Origin: Rhodospirillaceae bacterium
GTDB taxonomy: Bacteria; Pseudomonadota; Alphaproteobacteria; DSM-16000; Inquilinaceae
Reading direction: 5' to 3'
Length of the DNA: 42,500 nucleotides
NCBI GenBank assembly: GCA_020638595.1
Contig: JACKIG010000025.1
Coordinates: forward strand, 1 to 42,500
Position numbers and translations under genes: made by a program. A model generated the notes under the pieces. The model searched no databases. It was not told the origin of the DNA and was given only the letters and a program-made list of their open reading frames with translations. Position 1 is the first letter of the stretch, and each line of letters starts with the position of its first letter. Positions 32,793 through 41,531 of this stretch are shown here, piece by piece.

Positions 32793-33380
32793 ATGGAAGT
32801 CATATTGCTGGAGCGGATCGAGAAGCTGGGACAGATGGGCGACGTGGTGCGCGTGCGTCCCGGCTATGCGCGCAACTACCTTCTGCCGACCAAGAAGGCG
32901 ATGCGCGCGACGAAGGACAACCTCACCTATTTCGAACAGCAGCGCGCGCAGCTGGAAGCGCGCAACCTGCAACTGCGCGGCGAGGCGGAGACGGTGGCCA
33001 AGCGCGTGGACGGCGTCGGCATCGTGCTGATCCGCGCCGCCGGCGAAGGCGGGCAGCTGTACGGGTCCGTCACCGCCCGCGACATCGCCGAGGGGCTGGA
33101 CCAGGCGGGCTTCACGGTGGCGCGCAGCCAGGTGATGATCGATCGGCCGATGAAGAGCCTGGGGCTGTTCAAGGTCCGCGTCGCCCTGCATGCCGAGGTT
33201 TCCGTCAACGTCGAGGTGAACATCGCCCGCTCGCAGGACGAAGCGGAGATGCAGCGCAAGGTCGGCGGGATGGTGACGGCCGAAATGGCCGAGGCCGCGC
33301 AGGAGCTGGCGGAAGCGGAAGCGGAAGCGGAAGCCGAGGCGGACGCCGCCGTCTCGGAAGAAGTCGAGGAGTCAGCGTAG
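32793..33380 (+). CDS. rplI: 50S ribosomal protein L9 with acidic tail
   Basis: The 195-residue protein is L9, with the N-terminal EVILLERIEKLGQMGDVVRVRPGYARNYLLP, the long central helix and the C-terminal domain (GQLYGSVTARDIAEGL, then IDRPMKSLGLFKVRVALH). The last 45 residues or so extend beyond the E. coli protein (about 150) and are acidic, with AEAEAEAEAEADAAVSEEVEE. Such tails occur in alphaproteobacterial L9. It is probably in one operon with rpsF and rpsR. Confidence 0.97.
   Translation: MEVILLERIEKLGQMGDVVRVRPGYARNYLLPTKKAMRATKDNLTYFEQQRAQLEARNLQLRGEAETVAKRVDGVGIVLIRAAGEGGQLYGSVTARDIAEGLDQAGFTVARSQVMIDRPMKSLGLFKVRVALHAEVSVNVEVNIARSQDEAEMQRKVGGMVTAEMAEAAQELAEAEAEAEAEADAAVSEEVEESA
33309..33332 (+). 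repeat. GCGGAA hexamer repeat in rplI
   Basis: Four perfect tandem copies of GCGGAA encode Ala-Glu four times in the acidic tail of L9. The length could change by slippage in steps of two residues without shifting the frame. Confidence 0.8.
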
Positions 33381-33422
33381 CTTAGGGCGGTTTTCCCCGT
33401 CGTTTTCCCGGGGTTGTCCAGG

Positions 33423-33431
33423 CTATCCACA
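33423..33431 (+). promoter_or_regulatory. DnaA-box-like sequence upstream of dnaB
   Basis: CTATCCACA differs from the TTATCCACA consensus at one base and lies 100 bases before the dnaB start, just upstream of the predicted promoter. A single box may occur by chance. Confidence 0.25.
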
Positions 33432-33452
33432 GCCCCGGCCAGCCGGTGGATG

Positions 33453-33481
33453 CTGACCGCGGGCCCGTAGCCTGCTAGCCT
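33453..33481 (+). promoter_or_regulatory. Predicted promoter of dnaB
   Basis: CTGACC (33453-33458) and TAGCCT (33476-33481) are 17 bases apart, 43 bases before the dnaB ATG. The TAGCCT form resembles the TAGTCT elements before popZ, ilvD and the CDP-alcohol phosphotransferase gene. Confidence 0.35.
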
Positions 33482-33524
33482 TGTCGGCCAATCCCAACGG
33501 GCCCGATGGAAGCGTGCAGCGGCC

Positions 33525-34973
33525 ATGGATACCGCCAATCCGGGTACGCCCGACTACCGAGTCGTTCCGGCGAACGAGGGTGCCGAACAGGCGCTGCTCG
33601 GCGCGATTCTGGTCAATAACGCCACCCTGGACCGAGTCGGCGATCTGCTGGAGCCGCAGCATTTCTATTATCCCGCGCACAGCCGCATCTATGCGGCGTG
33701 CCTGCACCTGCGCGAGAAGGGACGGACGGCCGACCCTGTCACCCTGAGCGCGCTGTTCGACGCCGACGGCGACCTGGTGGAGATCGGCGGCGCGCGGTAT
33801 CTGGCGGACCTCGCCGCCGGCATTGTCTCGGTCATCAATCCGCGGGAATACGCGGAGCTGATCCACGACCTGCACCTCAGGCGCGAGCTGATCACCATCG
33901 GCGAGGACGTCGTGAACGACGCCTACCGCCACGACCTCGATGTCGATGCCGCGGAGCAGATTCGCAACGCCGAGGAACGGCTGTACAAGCTGGCGACGAC
34001 GGAGGACAGCCGCGGCGGCTTCCGCCCCTTCGGCGCGCTGGTCGGGGCCGCGCTGGATGCCGCCACCAAGGCGATGCACCGTGACACCCATCTGACCGGC
34101 GTCACCACCGGGCTGCGCGGCCTCAACGGCATGCTGGGCGGGCTCCAGCCCTCGGACCTGATCATCCTGGCCGGGCGGCCGGCCATGGGCAAGACGGCGC
34201 TGGCCACCAACATCGCCTTCAACGCCGCGCGCACGCACCTGGAAAAAGGCGGGCGCGAGGGGGCGGTGGTCGCCTTCTTCTCGCTGGAAATGTCGGCCGA
34301 ACAGCTGGCCACACGCATCCTGGCGGACCAGGCCCGCGTCCCGTCGGAGAAGATCCGCAAAGGCAGCCTGCGCGAGAGCGACCTGCCGGACCTGGCGGAG
34401 GCCAGCCACCTGATCTCGCAGATCCCGCTGTTCGTCGACGACACGGCGGCGTTGAAGGTGCAGCAGCTGCGCACCCGCGCCATGCGCCTGCAGCGCCAGC
34501 ACGGCCTCGGCATGATCGTCGTCGACTACCTGCAGCTGATGCAGCCCAGCGGCACCCAGCGGTCCGACAACCGCGTGCAGGAAATCTCGGAAATCAGCCG
34601 CGGCCTGAAGATGATCGCCAAGGATCTGAACGTGCCGGTGCTGGCGCTGTCGCAGCTGTCGCGTGCGCCGGAGCAGCGGGACGGCAACCGGCCGCAGCTG
34701 TCGGACCTGCGGGAAAGCGGTTCGATCGAACAGGACGCGGACGTGGTGATGTTCGTCTTCCGTGAGGCGTACTACCTGGGCAAGCAGGAGCCGTCCGACG
34801 ACGACGAAACCAAGCACAGGGAATGGCGGGAGAAGATGGAAAGGATCCACAACCGTGCCGAGATCATCATCGGCAAGCAGCGTCACGGCCCCACCGGCAT
34901 CTGCGAACTGCATTTCGAAGGCGAGTTCACGCGTTTCACCGACCCGGAGCGCCGGTACGACAGCGATGAGTGA
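33525..34973 (+). CDS. dnaB: Replicative DNA helicase DnaB
   Basis: The 482-residue protein is the ring helicase that unwinds DNA at the replication fork. The N-terminal domain (GAEQALLGAILVNN to about residue 155) binds primase. The RecA-type motor has Walker A GRPAMGKT (217-224), FFSLEMSAEQLATR, and Walker B MIVVDYLQLM. The SDLRESGSIEQDAD and GKQRHGPTG segments are standard. No intein is present, though dnaB is a common intein site. It follows rplI, with alr directly downstream. Confidence 0.97.
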   Translation: MDTANPGTPDYRVVPANEGAEQALLGAILVNNATLDRVGDLLEPQHFYYPAHSRIYAACLHLREKGRTADPVTLSALFDADGDLVEIGGARYLADLAAGIVSVINPREYAELIHDLHLRRELITIGEDVVNDAYRHDLDVDAAEQIRNAEERLYKLATTEDSRGGFRPFGALVGAALDAATKAMHRDTHLTGVTTGLRGLNGMLGGLQPSDLIILAGRPAMGKTALATNIAFNAARTHLEKGGREGAVVAFFSLEMSAEQLATRILADQARVPSEKIRKGSLRESDLPDLAEASHLISQIPLFVDDTAALKVQQLRTRAMRLQRQHGLGMIVVDYLQLMQPSGTQRSDNRVQEISEISRGLKMIAKDLNVPVLALSQLSRAPEQRDGNRPQLSDLRESGSIEQDADVVMFVFREAYYLGKQEPSDDDETKHREWREKMERIHNRAEIIIGKQRHGPTGICELHFEGEFTRFTDPERRYDSDE

Positions 34974-34982
34974 GCCGGCCCG

Positions 34983-36101
34983 ATGACCGAACCGGACTGG
35001 GCGAGCGCCGTCCTCACCATCGATCTCGGGGCGATTGCCGACAACTACCGCACCTTGGCGGCGAAGGTGCGGCCGGCGCGCTGTGCCGTCGTCGTGAAGG
35101 CCGATGCCTACGGACTGGGGATCGAGCAGGTGGTTCCCTGCCTAGAGGCGGCCGGCGCCAACTTCTTCTTCGTGGCCCAGCCCGAAGAGGGGGTGCGCGT
35201 GCGGCAGCTGGCGCCGCGGGCGCATGTCGCCGTCCTCAACGGCCTGATGGCCGGCGTCGAGGCCGACTATGCGCACAACCGGCTGATCCCGGTCCTGAAC
35301 GACCTGGGGCAGATCGACCGCTGGACGCGCCTGGCGCGCGCCGGGCGGGAGCGCCTGGGCGCCATCATCCACGTCGACACGGGCATGAACCGGCTGGGCT
35401 TGCCGCCGGCTGAGCTCGACCAGCTGGCGCAGGATCCGTCGCGCCTGGCCGGGCTCGATCTGCGCTGCATCATGAGCCATCTCGCCTGTGCGGACGTCGC
35501 GGGGCACCCCCTGACCGTGCAGCAGGCCGACGCCTTCCGTGCGGCCCTGGCGCGCCTGCCGGAGGCTGCGGCCAGCCTTGCCAATTCCTCGGGCATCTTT
35601 CGCGGCGAGGCCCTGCATTTCGATCTCGCCCGTCCGGGCGTTGCCCTCTATGGCGTCAATCCCACCCCCGAGTCCCCCAACCCGATGCGGCCCTGCGTGC
35701 GTCTGGACGCCCGGATCCTGCAGGTCCGTGACGTTGACTCCCCCATGACCGTTGGCTACGGTGCCAGCCACCACGTCACGGGGCCCGGGAAAATCGCAAC
35801 AATCGCAGTTGGTTATGCCGACGGATACCTGCGTTCGCTCGGCGGGCGTGCGGCTGTCGGTCTGGGCGGTCGGCTGGCGCCGGTGGTCGGACGTATCTCC
35901 ATGGATCTGACGACGGTCGATGTAACGGACTTTGCGGAGGACACGGTGCATGCCGGCGGGTGGGTTGAAGTGATCGGCCCCGCCTTGTCGGTCGACACCG
36001 TGGCGGAAGCAGCCGGCACGATCGGCTACGAGATCCTGACATCTCTGGGCGCACGGTACCGTCGCCGGTATGTCGGCGCGGCCGACGGGCAGGGCGCATG
36101 A
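34983..36101 (+). CDS. alr: Alanine racemase
   Basis: The 372-residue PLP enzyme makes D-alanine for peptidoglycan. The Schiff-base lysine is K39 in VVKADAYGLG and the opposing catalytic tyrosine is Y259 in TVGYGASH. HVDTGMNRLGL and the GRISMDLTTVDVTD segment are also family marks. It starts nine bases after the dnaB stop, and its last codons overlap the mlaE start by four bases, so the genes are translated together. Biosynthetic (Alr) rather than catabolic (DadX) use is inferred from the core-gene setting. Confidence 0.96.
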   Translation: MTEPDWASAVLTIDLGAIADNYRTLAAKVRPARCAVVVKADAYGLGIEQVVPCLEAAGANFFFVAQPEEGVRVRQLAPRAHVAVLNGLMAGVEADYAHNRLIPVLNDLGQIDRWTRLARAGRERLGAIIHVDTGMNRLGLPPAELDQLAQDPSRLAGLDLRCIMSHLACADVAGHPLTVQQADAFRAALARLPEAAASLANSSGIFRGEALHFDLARPGVALYGVNPTPESPNPMRPCVRLDARILQVRDVDSPMTVGYGASHHVTGPGKIATIAVGYADGYLRSLGGRAAVGLGGRLAPVVGRISMDLTTVDVTDFAEDTVHAGGWVEVIGPALSVDTVAEAAGTIGYEILTSLGARYRRRYVGAADGQGA

Positions 36102-36871
36102 ACCCGCTGGCGCATATCGGCCGCGCTTTCTCGGTCTTCCTCTATGGTGTCGGGCACTTCGTCATCTTCGGGGCGAGGGGGCTGTCACACTGCTTCCGGC
36201 CGCCCTTCTACCCGGCGCAGCTTGGGCGCCAGCTGATCGATATCGGCTACTACTCCCTGCCGGTGGTCGGCATGACGACGCTGTTCACGGGCATGGTGCT
36301 GGCCCTGCAAGCCTATAGCGGGATTACCAAGGTGGGGGCCGAGACGGCCATTCCCACCATCGTTATCGTTGCCGTGACCCGCGAACTGGCGCCGGTGCTG
36401 GCCGGCCTGATGGTGGCAGGGCGCATCGGCGCCTCCATGGCCGCCGAAATCGGCACCATGCGCGTGACCGAGCAGATCGATGCCCTGACGACCCTGTCGA
36501 CCAATGCGATGAAATACCTGGTGGTGCCGCGGCTGATCGCCGGGGCGCTGATGCTGCCCTGCCTGGTTCTGGTGGGCGACATCATCGGCACGTTCGGCGG
36601 CTTCCTGATCGGCGTCTACAAGCTCGGCTTCAACCCGTCGACCTATCTGGGCAACAGCTGGGACGCGCTGGAAGCGGTCGGCGTCATCTCCGGCCTAGTG
36701 AAGGCATCGGCGTTCGGGTTCGCCATCGCCGTCATGGGCTGCTATCACGGCTACAACTCCCGCGGGGGTGCCCAGGGGGTCGGCGCGGCGACAACGAATG
36801 CAGTCGTTTCGGCCTCGATCCTCATCTTGATTCTGAACTACATCATCACCGAGCTGTTCTTTTCCCGATGA
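36098..36871 (+). CDS. mlaE: MlaE-family phospholipid ABC transporter permease
   Basis: The 257-residue protein is the permease of an MCE-type phospholipid transporter in the inner membrane. The conserved parts are TTLFTGMVLALQAYSGI, the coupling segment RELAPVLAGLMVAGRIGASMAAEIGTMRVTEQIDAL and the later MGCYHGYNSRGGAQGVGAATTNAVV. Five to six membrane helices are expected. Its start overlaps the end of alr (ATGA), and its stop overlaps the start of mlaF. The MCE-domain protein MlaD is not adjacent. Confidence 0.93.
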   Translation: MNPLAHIGRAFSVFLYGVGHFVIFGARGLSHCFRPPFYPAQLGRQLIDIGYYSLPVVGMTTLFTGMVLALQAYSGITKVGAETAIPTIVIVAVTRELAPVLAGLMVAGRIGASMAAEIGTMRVTEQIDALTTLSTNAMKYLVVPRLIAGALMLPCLVLVGDIIGTFGGFLIGVYKLGFNPSTYLGNSWDALEAVGVISGLVKASAFGFAIAVMGCYHGYNSRGGAQGVGAATTNAVVSASILILILNYIITELFFSR

Positions 36872-37668
36872 GCCAGCATCAGCCACCAACCGCCGGCAGG
36901 CGGCCGAAAATCGCGCTTTCGGGGCTGCACAAGGCTTTCGGGCCGAAGCACGTCCTCAACGGCCTGGACCTGGAGATCGCCGAGGGGGAGTCCGTCGTCG
37001 TCATCGGCGGGTCGGGTACCGGCAAGTCGGTGCTGATGAAGTGCATTCTCGGCCTGCTCGACCCCGATCGCGGGACGGTGCACGTCGACGGCCGCGATAC
37101 CACGCGCCTGTCGGGCAGCGAGCGGGACCGCCTGATGCGCCATTTCGGCATGCTGTTCCAGGGGGCCGCCCTGTTCGACAGCCTGCCGGTCTGGCAGAAC
37201 GTCGCCTTCGGCCTGATGCAGGCCAAGGGGATGAGCCGTGGTGAGGCGAAGCGGATCGCCCTGTCGAAGCTGGCGGCGGTCGGGCTGGAGCCGGCGGTGG
37301 GAGAGCTGTGGCCGGCTGAGCTGTCCGGCGGCATGCGCAAGCGCGTCGGCCTGGCGCGGGCGATCGCGACCGAGCCGGACATCATCTTCTTCGACGAGCC
37401 GACGACCGGCCTCGACCCCATCATGGGCGACGTCATCAACGACCTGATCGTCAAATGCGTGCGCGAGCTGGGGGCCACCGCCCTGTCCATCACCCATGAC
37501 ATGGCCAGTGCGCGCAAGATTGCCGACCGAATCGCCATGATCTACGGCGGCCGTATCATCTGGGCCGGCCCGGTGTCGGATATCGACCGGTCCGGCAACC
37601 CCTATGTCGACCAGTTCATCAACGGCCGCGCCGAGGGGCCGATCAAGATGCAGATCCGCGAGGAGTGA
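36868..37668 (+). CDS. mlaF: MlaF-family phospholipid ABC transporter ATPase
   Basis: The 266-residue ATPase powers the transporter with MlaE. It has Walker A GGSGTGKS (47-54), Q-loop MLFQGAALFDSLPVWQNV, signature LSGGMRKRVGLARA (152-165) and Walker B IIFFDEPTTGLDP (172-184). It overlaps mlaE by four bases. RadA is next, so mlaD, mlaC and mlaB are not in this operon. Confidence 0.94.
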   Translation: MSQHQPPTAGRRPKIALSGLHKAFGPKHVLNGLDLEIAEGESVVVIGGSGTGKSVLMKCILGLLDPDRGTVHVDGRDTTRLSGSERDRLMRHFGMLFQGAALFDSLPVWQNVAFGLMQAKGMSRGEAKRIALSKLAAVGLEPAVGELWPAELSGGMRKRVGLARAIATEPDIIFFDEPTTGLDPIMGDVINDLIVKCVRELGATALSITHDMASARKIADRIAMIYGGRIIWAGPVSDIDRSGNPYVDQFINGRAEGPIKMQIREE

Positions 37669-37750
37669 CGGCAGCCTCCGCCCTCACATCGCCATGGGTG
37701 CCGGCAACCATGGCGCTTCCACCCCCCTGATCCGGAGCGACAGTCAGCCC

Positions 37751-39175
37751 GTGGCACGCCGTACCGCCAGCCGCTATGTCTGCCAGGATTGCGGGGCCGT
37801 GGCCCCGCGCTGGGCGGGCCGGTGCGATGCCTGCGGTGCCTGGAACAGCATCGTGGAGGAACCGGACGAGGCAGCACCCCCCCGTGCCATCGGTGCCGGC
37901 GGCGGCGGGCGGCGGCTGGCGCTGTCCGGCCTTGACGAGGTGGGGCCCGATGCGCCCAGGCGTGCCACCGGGATTGCGGAACTGGATCGCGTGCTCGGCG
38001 GCGGGCTCGTGGCGGGATCGGCGGTCCTGATCGGCGGCGATCCCGGCATCGGCAAGTCGACGCTGCTGCTGCAGGCCGTCTGCGCGCTGGGGCGGGAGGT
38101 GGCCTGCCTGTACATCTCGGGCGAGGAGGCGGTCGAGCAGATCCGCATGCGGGCCGCGCGGCTGGGCCTTGCCGGCCCGTCGGTCGCGCTGGCCGCGGCT
38201 TCGGATGTCCGCGACATCCTGGCGACGCTCGACCGGCCGGAGGCGCCGGGCGTCGTCGTCATCGATTCGATCCAGACCATGTTCGTCGATACCCTCGACA
38301 GCGCGCCCGGCACCGTGGCGCAGGTGCGTGCCAGCGCCGGCGAACTGGTGCGCCTGGCCAAGCGGCGCGGTCTGTCGCTGCTGCTGGTCGGCCACGTGAC
38401 CAAGGACGGCATGATCGCCGGCCCGCGGGTGCTGGAGCACATGGTCGACGTGGTCCTCTATTTCGAGGGCGAGCGCGGCCACCAGTTCCGCATCCTGCGC
38501 GCCGTGAAGAACCGCTATGGCGCCACCGACGAGATCGGCGTGTTCGAGATGACGGGAAGCGGCCTGCGCGAGGTGGCCAACCCGTCGGAGCTGTTCCTGG
38601 CCGACCGTTCGGGCACAGAGGGCGGGCGTGTGACCGGGGCGGTGGTCTTCGCCGGGTTGGAGGGGACGCGCCCTGTCCTGGTGGAGGTGCAGGCCCTTGT
38701 GGCGCCGACGGCGCTGGGCACGCCGCGGCGTGCCGTCGTCGGCTGGGACGCCAATCGGCTGGCCATGGTGCTGGCGGTGCTGGAGGCACGCGGCGGCATC
38801 GCCGTGGGCGCCAATGACGTCTACCTCAACGTCGCCGGAGGCCTGAAGATCGGTGAGCCGGCCGCGGACCTCGCCATGGCGGCGGCCATCGTCTCGTCCC
38901 GACTGGACGTGCCGCTCGCTCACGATACCGTGGTGTTCGGCGAGATCGGCCTGTCTGGCGAAGTCCGCCCCGTGCCCCAGACCGAGCTGAGGCTGAAGGA
39001 GGCGGCGAAGCTGGGCTTTGCCCGGGCCATTGCACCGCGCCGCAACCGCCGGGATGCATATGGCTTGAACCCGGCGATCGAGATGAGCGACATTGCCTCG
39101 GTCGACGACCTCCTCAACCTGTTCGACCCGCCCGGTTCGCCGTACCGCGCACCCTGGCGCCAGGCAGCAACGTGA
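37751..39175 (+). CDS. radA: DNA repair protein RadA
   Basis: The 474-residue protein drives branch migration in recombination intermediates. It has the N-terminal zinc finger C11-x2-C14 and C25-x2-C28, Walker A GGDPGIGKST (95-104), the RadA-specific KNRYG (253-257), and a C-terminal Lon-like domain (VYLNVAGGLKIGEPAADLA and later). I chose the GTG at 37751 because it gives MARRTASRYVCQDCG, as in most RadA proteins, and GGAG lies 13 bases upstream. Earlier in-frame starts at 37604 (inside mlaF) and 37694 would add poorly conserved residues. Confidence 0.95.
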   Translation: MARRTASRYVCQDCGAVAPRWAGRCDACGAWNSIVEEPDEAAPPRAIGAGGGGRRLALSGLDEVGPDAPRRATGIAELDRVLGGGLVAGSAVLIGGDPGIGKSTLLLQAVCALGREVACLYISGEEAVEQIRMRAARLGLAGPSVALAAASDVRDILATLDRPEAPGVVVIDSIQTMFVDTLDSAPGTVAQVRASAGELVRLAKRRGLSLLLVGHVTKDGMIAGPRVLEHMVDVVLYFEGERGHQFRILRAVKNRYGATDEIGVFEMTGSGLREVANPSELFLADRSGTEGGRVTGAVVFAGLEGTRPVLVEVQALVAPTALGTPRRAVVGWDANRLAMVLAVLEARGGIAVGANDVYLNVAGGLKIGEPAADLAMAAAIVSSRLDVPLAHDTVVFGEIGLSGEVRPVPQTELRLKEAAKLGFARAIAPRRNRRDAYGLNPAIEMSDIASVDDLLNLFDPPGSPYRAPWRQAAT

Positions 39176-39185
39176 CGGCCGCTCC

Positions 39186-39863
39186 ATGAACCCCGCCGAC
39201 ATCGCCGTCATCGCCATCATCCTCCTCTCCGGGCTGCTTGCCTTCTTCCGGGGGTTCGTGCGCGAGGCGCTGTCGATCGCCGGCTGGATCGGCGCGGCCT
39301 ATGTCGCGGTCCTGGCCTTTCCCCAGGTCCGCCCCTGGGTCGGGCAGTATGTCTCGTCCGACCTGGCGGCCGACGGCATCACGCTGGGGGCGGTCTTCAT
39401 CGTCGCGCTGATCGTCTTCGGCATCGTGGGCAACCTGATTGCGCGGCTGGTGCGCGGAACGACTCTCAGTGCGGTGGACCGCTCGCTCGGTTTCCTGTTC
39501 GGCCTGCTGCGCGGCGTGGTGCTGGTGTCGCTGGCCTATCTCGTCGTCACGTGGCTGTTCCCGCCGGAGCAGGAGCCCGCATGGCTGCGCGAAGCGCATT
39601 CGCGCCCGTGGGTGGAGCGCGGGGCCGACATGCTGGTGGCGCTGGTGCCGGAAGACCTGCTGGCGGAGGGACTGGGCGAGGCGCAGCGGGAGATCGGCGA
39701 CCGCCTGCGCGATGATGCCAGCCCGTCGCAGACCATTGACCTGCGCGAACTGGCCCGTCCCCAGCCCGCCCAGCCGGATACGCCGGAAACCGAGGGCTAT
39801 CAGGACGATCAGACGGACGATCTCGACCGGATGATCGAGAACCTGCAGAACCAGGATCAGTGA
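39186..39863 (+). CDS. cvpA: CvpA-family membrane protein
   Basis: The 225-residue protein has four membrane helices in the first 125 residues (the first in IAVIAIILLSGLLAFFRGFVREALSI order), matching the CvpA family named for colicin V production. Its real role is linked to envelope integrity. The second half is soluble, acidic and Gln/Asp-rich, ending in LDRMIENLQNQDQ. Position between radA and purF is the rule in alphaproteobacteria; E. coli also has cvpA next to purF. Confidence 0.92.
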   Translation: MNPADIAVIAIILLSGLLAFFRGFVREALSIAGWIGAAYVAVLAFPQVRPWVGQYVSSDLAADGITLGAVFIVALIVFGIVGNLIARLVRGTTLSAVDRSLGFLFGLLRGVVLVSLAYLVVTWLFPPEQEPAWLREAHSRPWVERGADMLVALVPEDLLAEGLGEAQREIGDRLRDDASPSQTIDLRELARPQPAQPDTPETEGYQDDQTDDLDRMIENLQNQDQ

Positions 39864-40013
39864 CCCGGACCCTATGCCGCTGGTCGCGTCCGGGGCCGTT
39901 GCGCCGATTGCCGGTGCAGGCGCCCACGGGGCAGGCTATATAGTACCGGCATCGACGGTCGGCCGGCGCGATGGCCGTACGCCGTGCAGGCCTCACGGGA
40001 GGCGATGGGCCCC

Positions 40014-41531
40014 ATGCGCAGCACCCACCCTTTTGTCACCGACGCCGCAGACCAGGACAAGTTCCACGAGGAATGCGGCGTTTTCGGGATCTTCGGCCAT
40101 TCCGATGCGGCCGCCCACACCGCGCTGGGGCTGCACGCCCTGCAGCATCGCGGGCAGGAGGCGTCGGGCATCGTCACCTACGATGGGGAGCATTTCCACG
40201 CCCATCGGGCCGTCGGTCAGGTCGGGGACAACTTCAGCTCCGAATCGGTGATCACGTCGCTGAAGGGGCGGGCGGCCATCGGTCACAACCGCTATGCCAC
40301 CACCGGCGGCACGCTGATGCGCAATGTGCAGCCGCTGTTCGCCGATTTCGCCTTCGGCGGCTTTGCCGTCTGTCACAACGGCAACCTGACCAACGCCTAT
40401 CATCTGCGCCGGCAGCTGGTCAGCCGCGGATCGATTTTCCAGTCGACCACCGATACCGAGGTGTTCGTGCACCTGATGGCGTTCAGTCGGGGCAAGGATG
40501 TCCTCGACCGGCTGGTGGAGGCACTGCGCCAGGTCGAAGGGGCCTACACGCTGGTGGCGCTGGCCAAGGATCGCGTCATCGGCGTGCGCGACCCCCTGGG
40601 CGTGCGCCCGCTGGTGCTGGGGCAGGTCGCTGCGCCGGGCGGGCCGCCGGCCCACGTGCTGACGTCGGAGACCTGTGCGCTGGACATCATCGGCGCGGAC
40701 TTCGTGCGCGATGTCGAGCCGGGCGAGATGGTGGTGCTGAGCGAGGCGGGGGTCGAGAGCTTCCACCCCTTCGTGAAGACCCGGTCGCGATTCTGCGTGT
40801 TCGAGTACATCTATTTCGCCCGCCCCGACAGCGTGGTGGAGGGGGTGTCGGTCTATGAGGCCCGCCGCCAGATCGGCGTGGAACTGGCGCGCGAGGCGCC
40901 GGCGTCGGCCGACGTCATCATCCCGGTGCCCGACAGCGGCGTGCCGGCGGCGATCGGCTATGCCGGCGAAAGCGGCATCCCGTTCGAACTCGGGATCATC
41001 CGCAACCACTATGTCGGCCGCACCTTCATCGAACCGTCGGACCAGATTCGCCATCTCGGCGTCCGCCTCAAGCACAACGCCAACCGGCCGCTGATCGAAG
41101 GCCGGCGGGTCGTGCTGGTCGACGACAGCATCGTGCGCGGCACGACCTCGCAGAAGATTGTCCAGATGGTCCGCCATGCCGGGGCGCGCGAGGTGCATTT
41201 GCGCATCTCCAGCCCGCCGACGGCACATCCCTGCTTCTACGGCATCGACACGCCGGAGGAGGGGGAGCTGCTGGCCCACAATCACACGGTGGACGAGATG
41301 GCGCGGCAGATCGGCGTCGACAGCCTGGCCTTCATCAGCATCGACGGCCTCTATCGGGCGATGGGCAAGCCGGCGCGCAACCCGCTGCAGCCGCAATATT
41401 GCGATGCCTGCTTCACCGGCGACTATCCGACGGAGCTGCCGGACCGCGACGACGCGGTGCGCCAGCCCGAGCTGTCCTTCCTTGCCGAGCGCACGGCCTG
41501 GGGCCGTGAGCGCCGCGTCCGGCGCGGGTGA
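40014..41531 (+). CDS. purF: Amidophosphoribosyltransferase
   Basis: The 505-residue enzyme makes phosphoribosylamine from PRPP and glutamine, the first step of purine synthesis. The glutaminase nucleophile is C21 in EECGVFGIFGH, so a 20-residue propeptide must be removed. The PRPP site is VVLVDDSIVRGTTS. HNRYATTGG and the cysteine pairs near the C-terminus (YCDACF) suit the iron-sulfur type. I chose the ATG at 40014 as GGGAGG lies 11 bases upstream; an ATG at 40005 and a GTG at 39984 are open but the first is too close to that site. A TATAGT at 39939 may be part of a promoter in the 150-base gap after cvpA, but no -35 fits. Confidence 0.96.
   Translation: MRSTHPFVTDAADQDKFHEECGVFGIFGHSDAAAHTALGLHALQHRGQEASGIVTYDGEHFHAHRAVGQVGDNFSSESVITSLKGRAAIGHNRYATTGGTLMRNVQPLFADFAFGGFAVCHNGNLTNAYHLRRQLVSRGSIFQSTTDTEVFVHLMAFSRGKDVLDRLVEALRQVEGAYTLVALAKDRVIGVRDPLGVRPLVLGQVAAPGGPPAHVLTSETCALDIIGADFVRDVEPGEMVVLSEAGVESFHPFVKTRSRFCVFEYIYFARPDSVVEGVSVYEARRQIGVELAREAPASADVIIPVPDSGVPAAIGYAGESGIPFELGIIRNHYVGRTFIEPSDQIRHLGVRLKHNANRPLIEGRRVVLVDDSIVRGTTSQKIVQMVRHAGAREVHLRISSPPTAHPCFYGIDTPEEGELLAHNHTVDEMARQIGVDSLAFISIDGLYRAMGKPARNPLQPQYCDACFTGDYPTELPDRDDAVRQPELSFLAERTAWGRERRVRRG

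Noticed and set aside
25364..33431. Two DnaA-box-like sequences as signs of a replication origin
   Set aside because: They are single, 8 kb apart and each has a mismatch; there is no cluster, A/T-rich unwinding region or adjacent dnaA, parAB or hemE-type origin genes.
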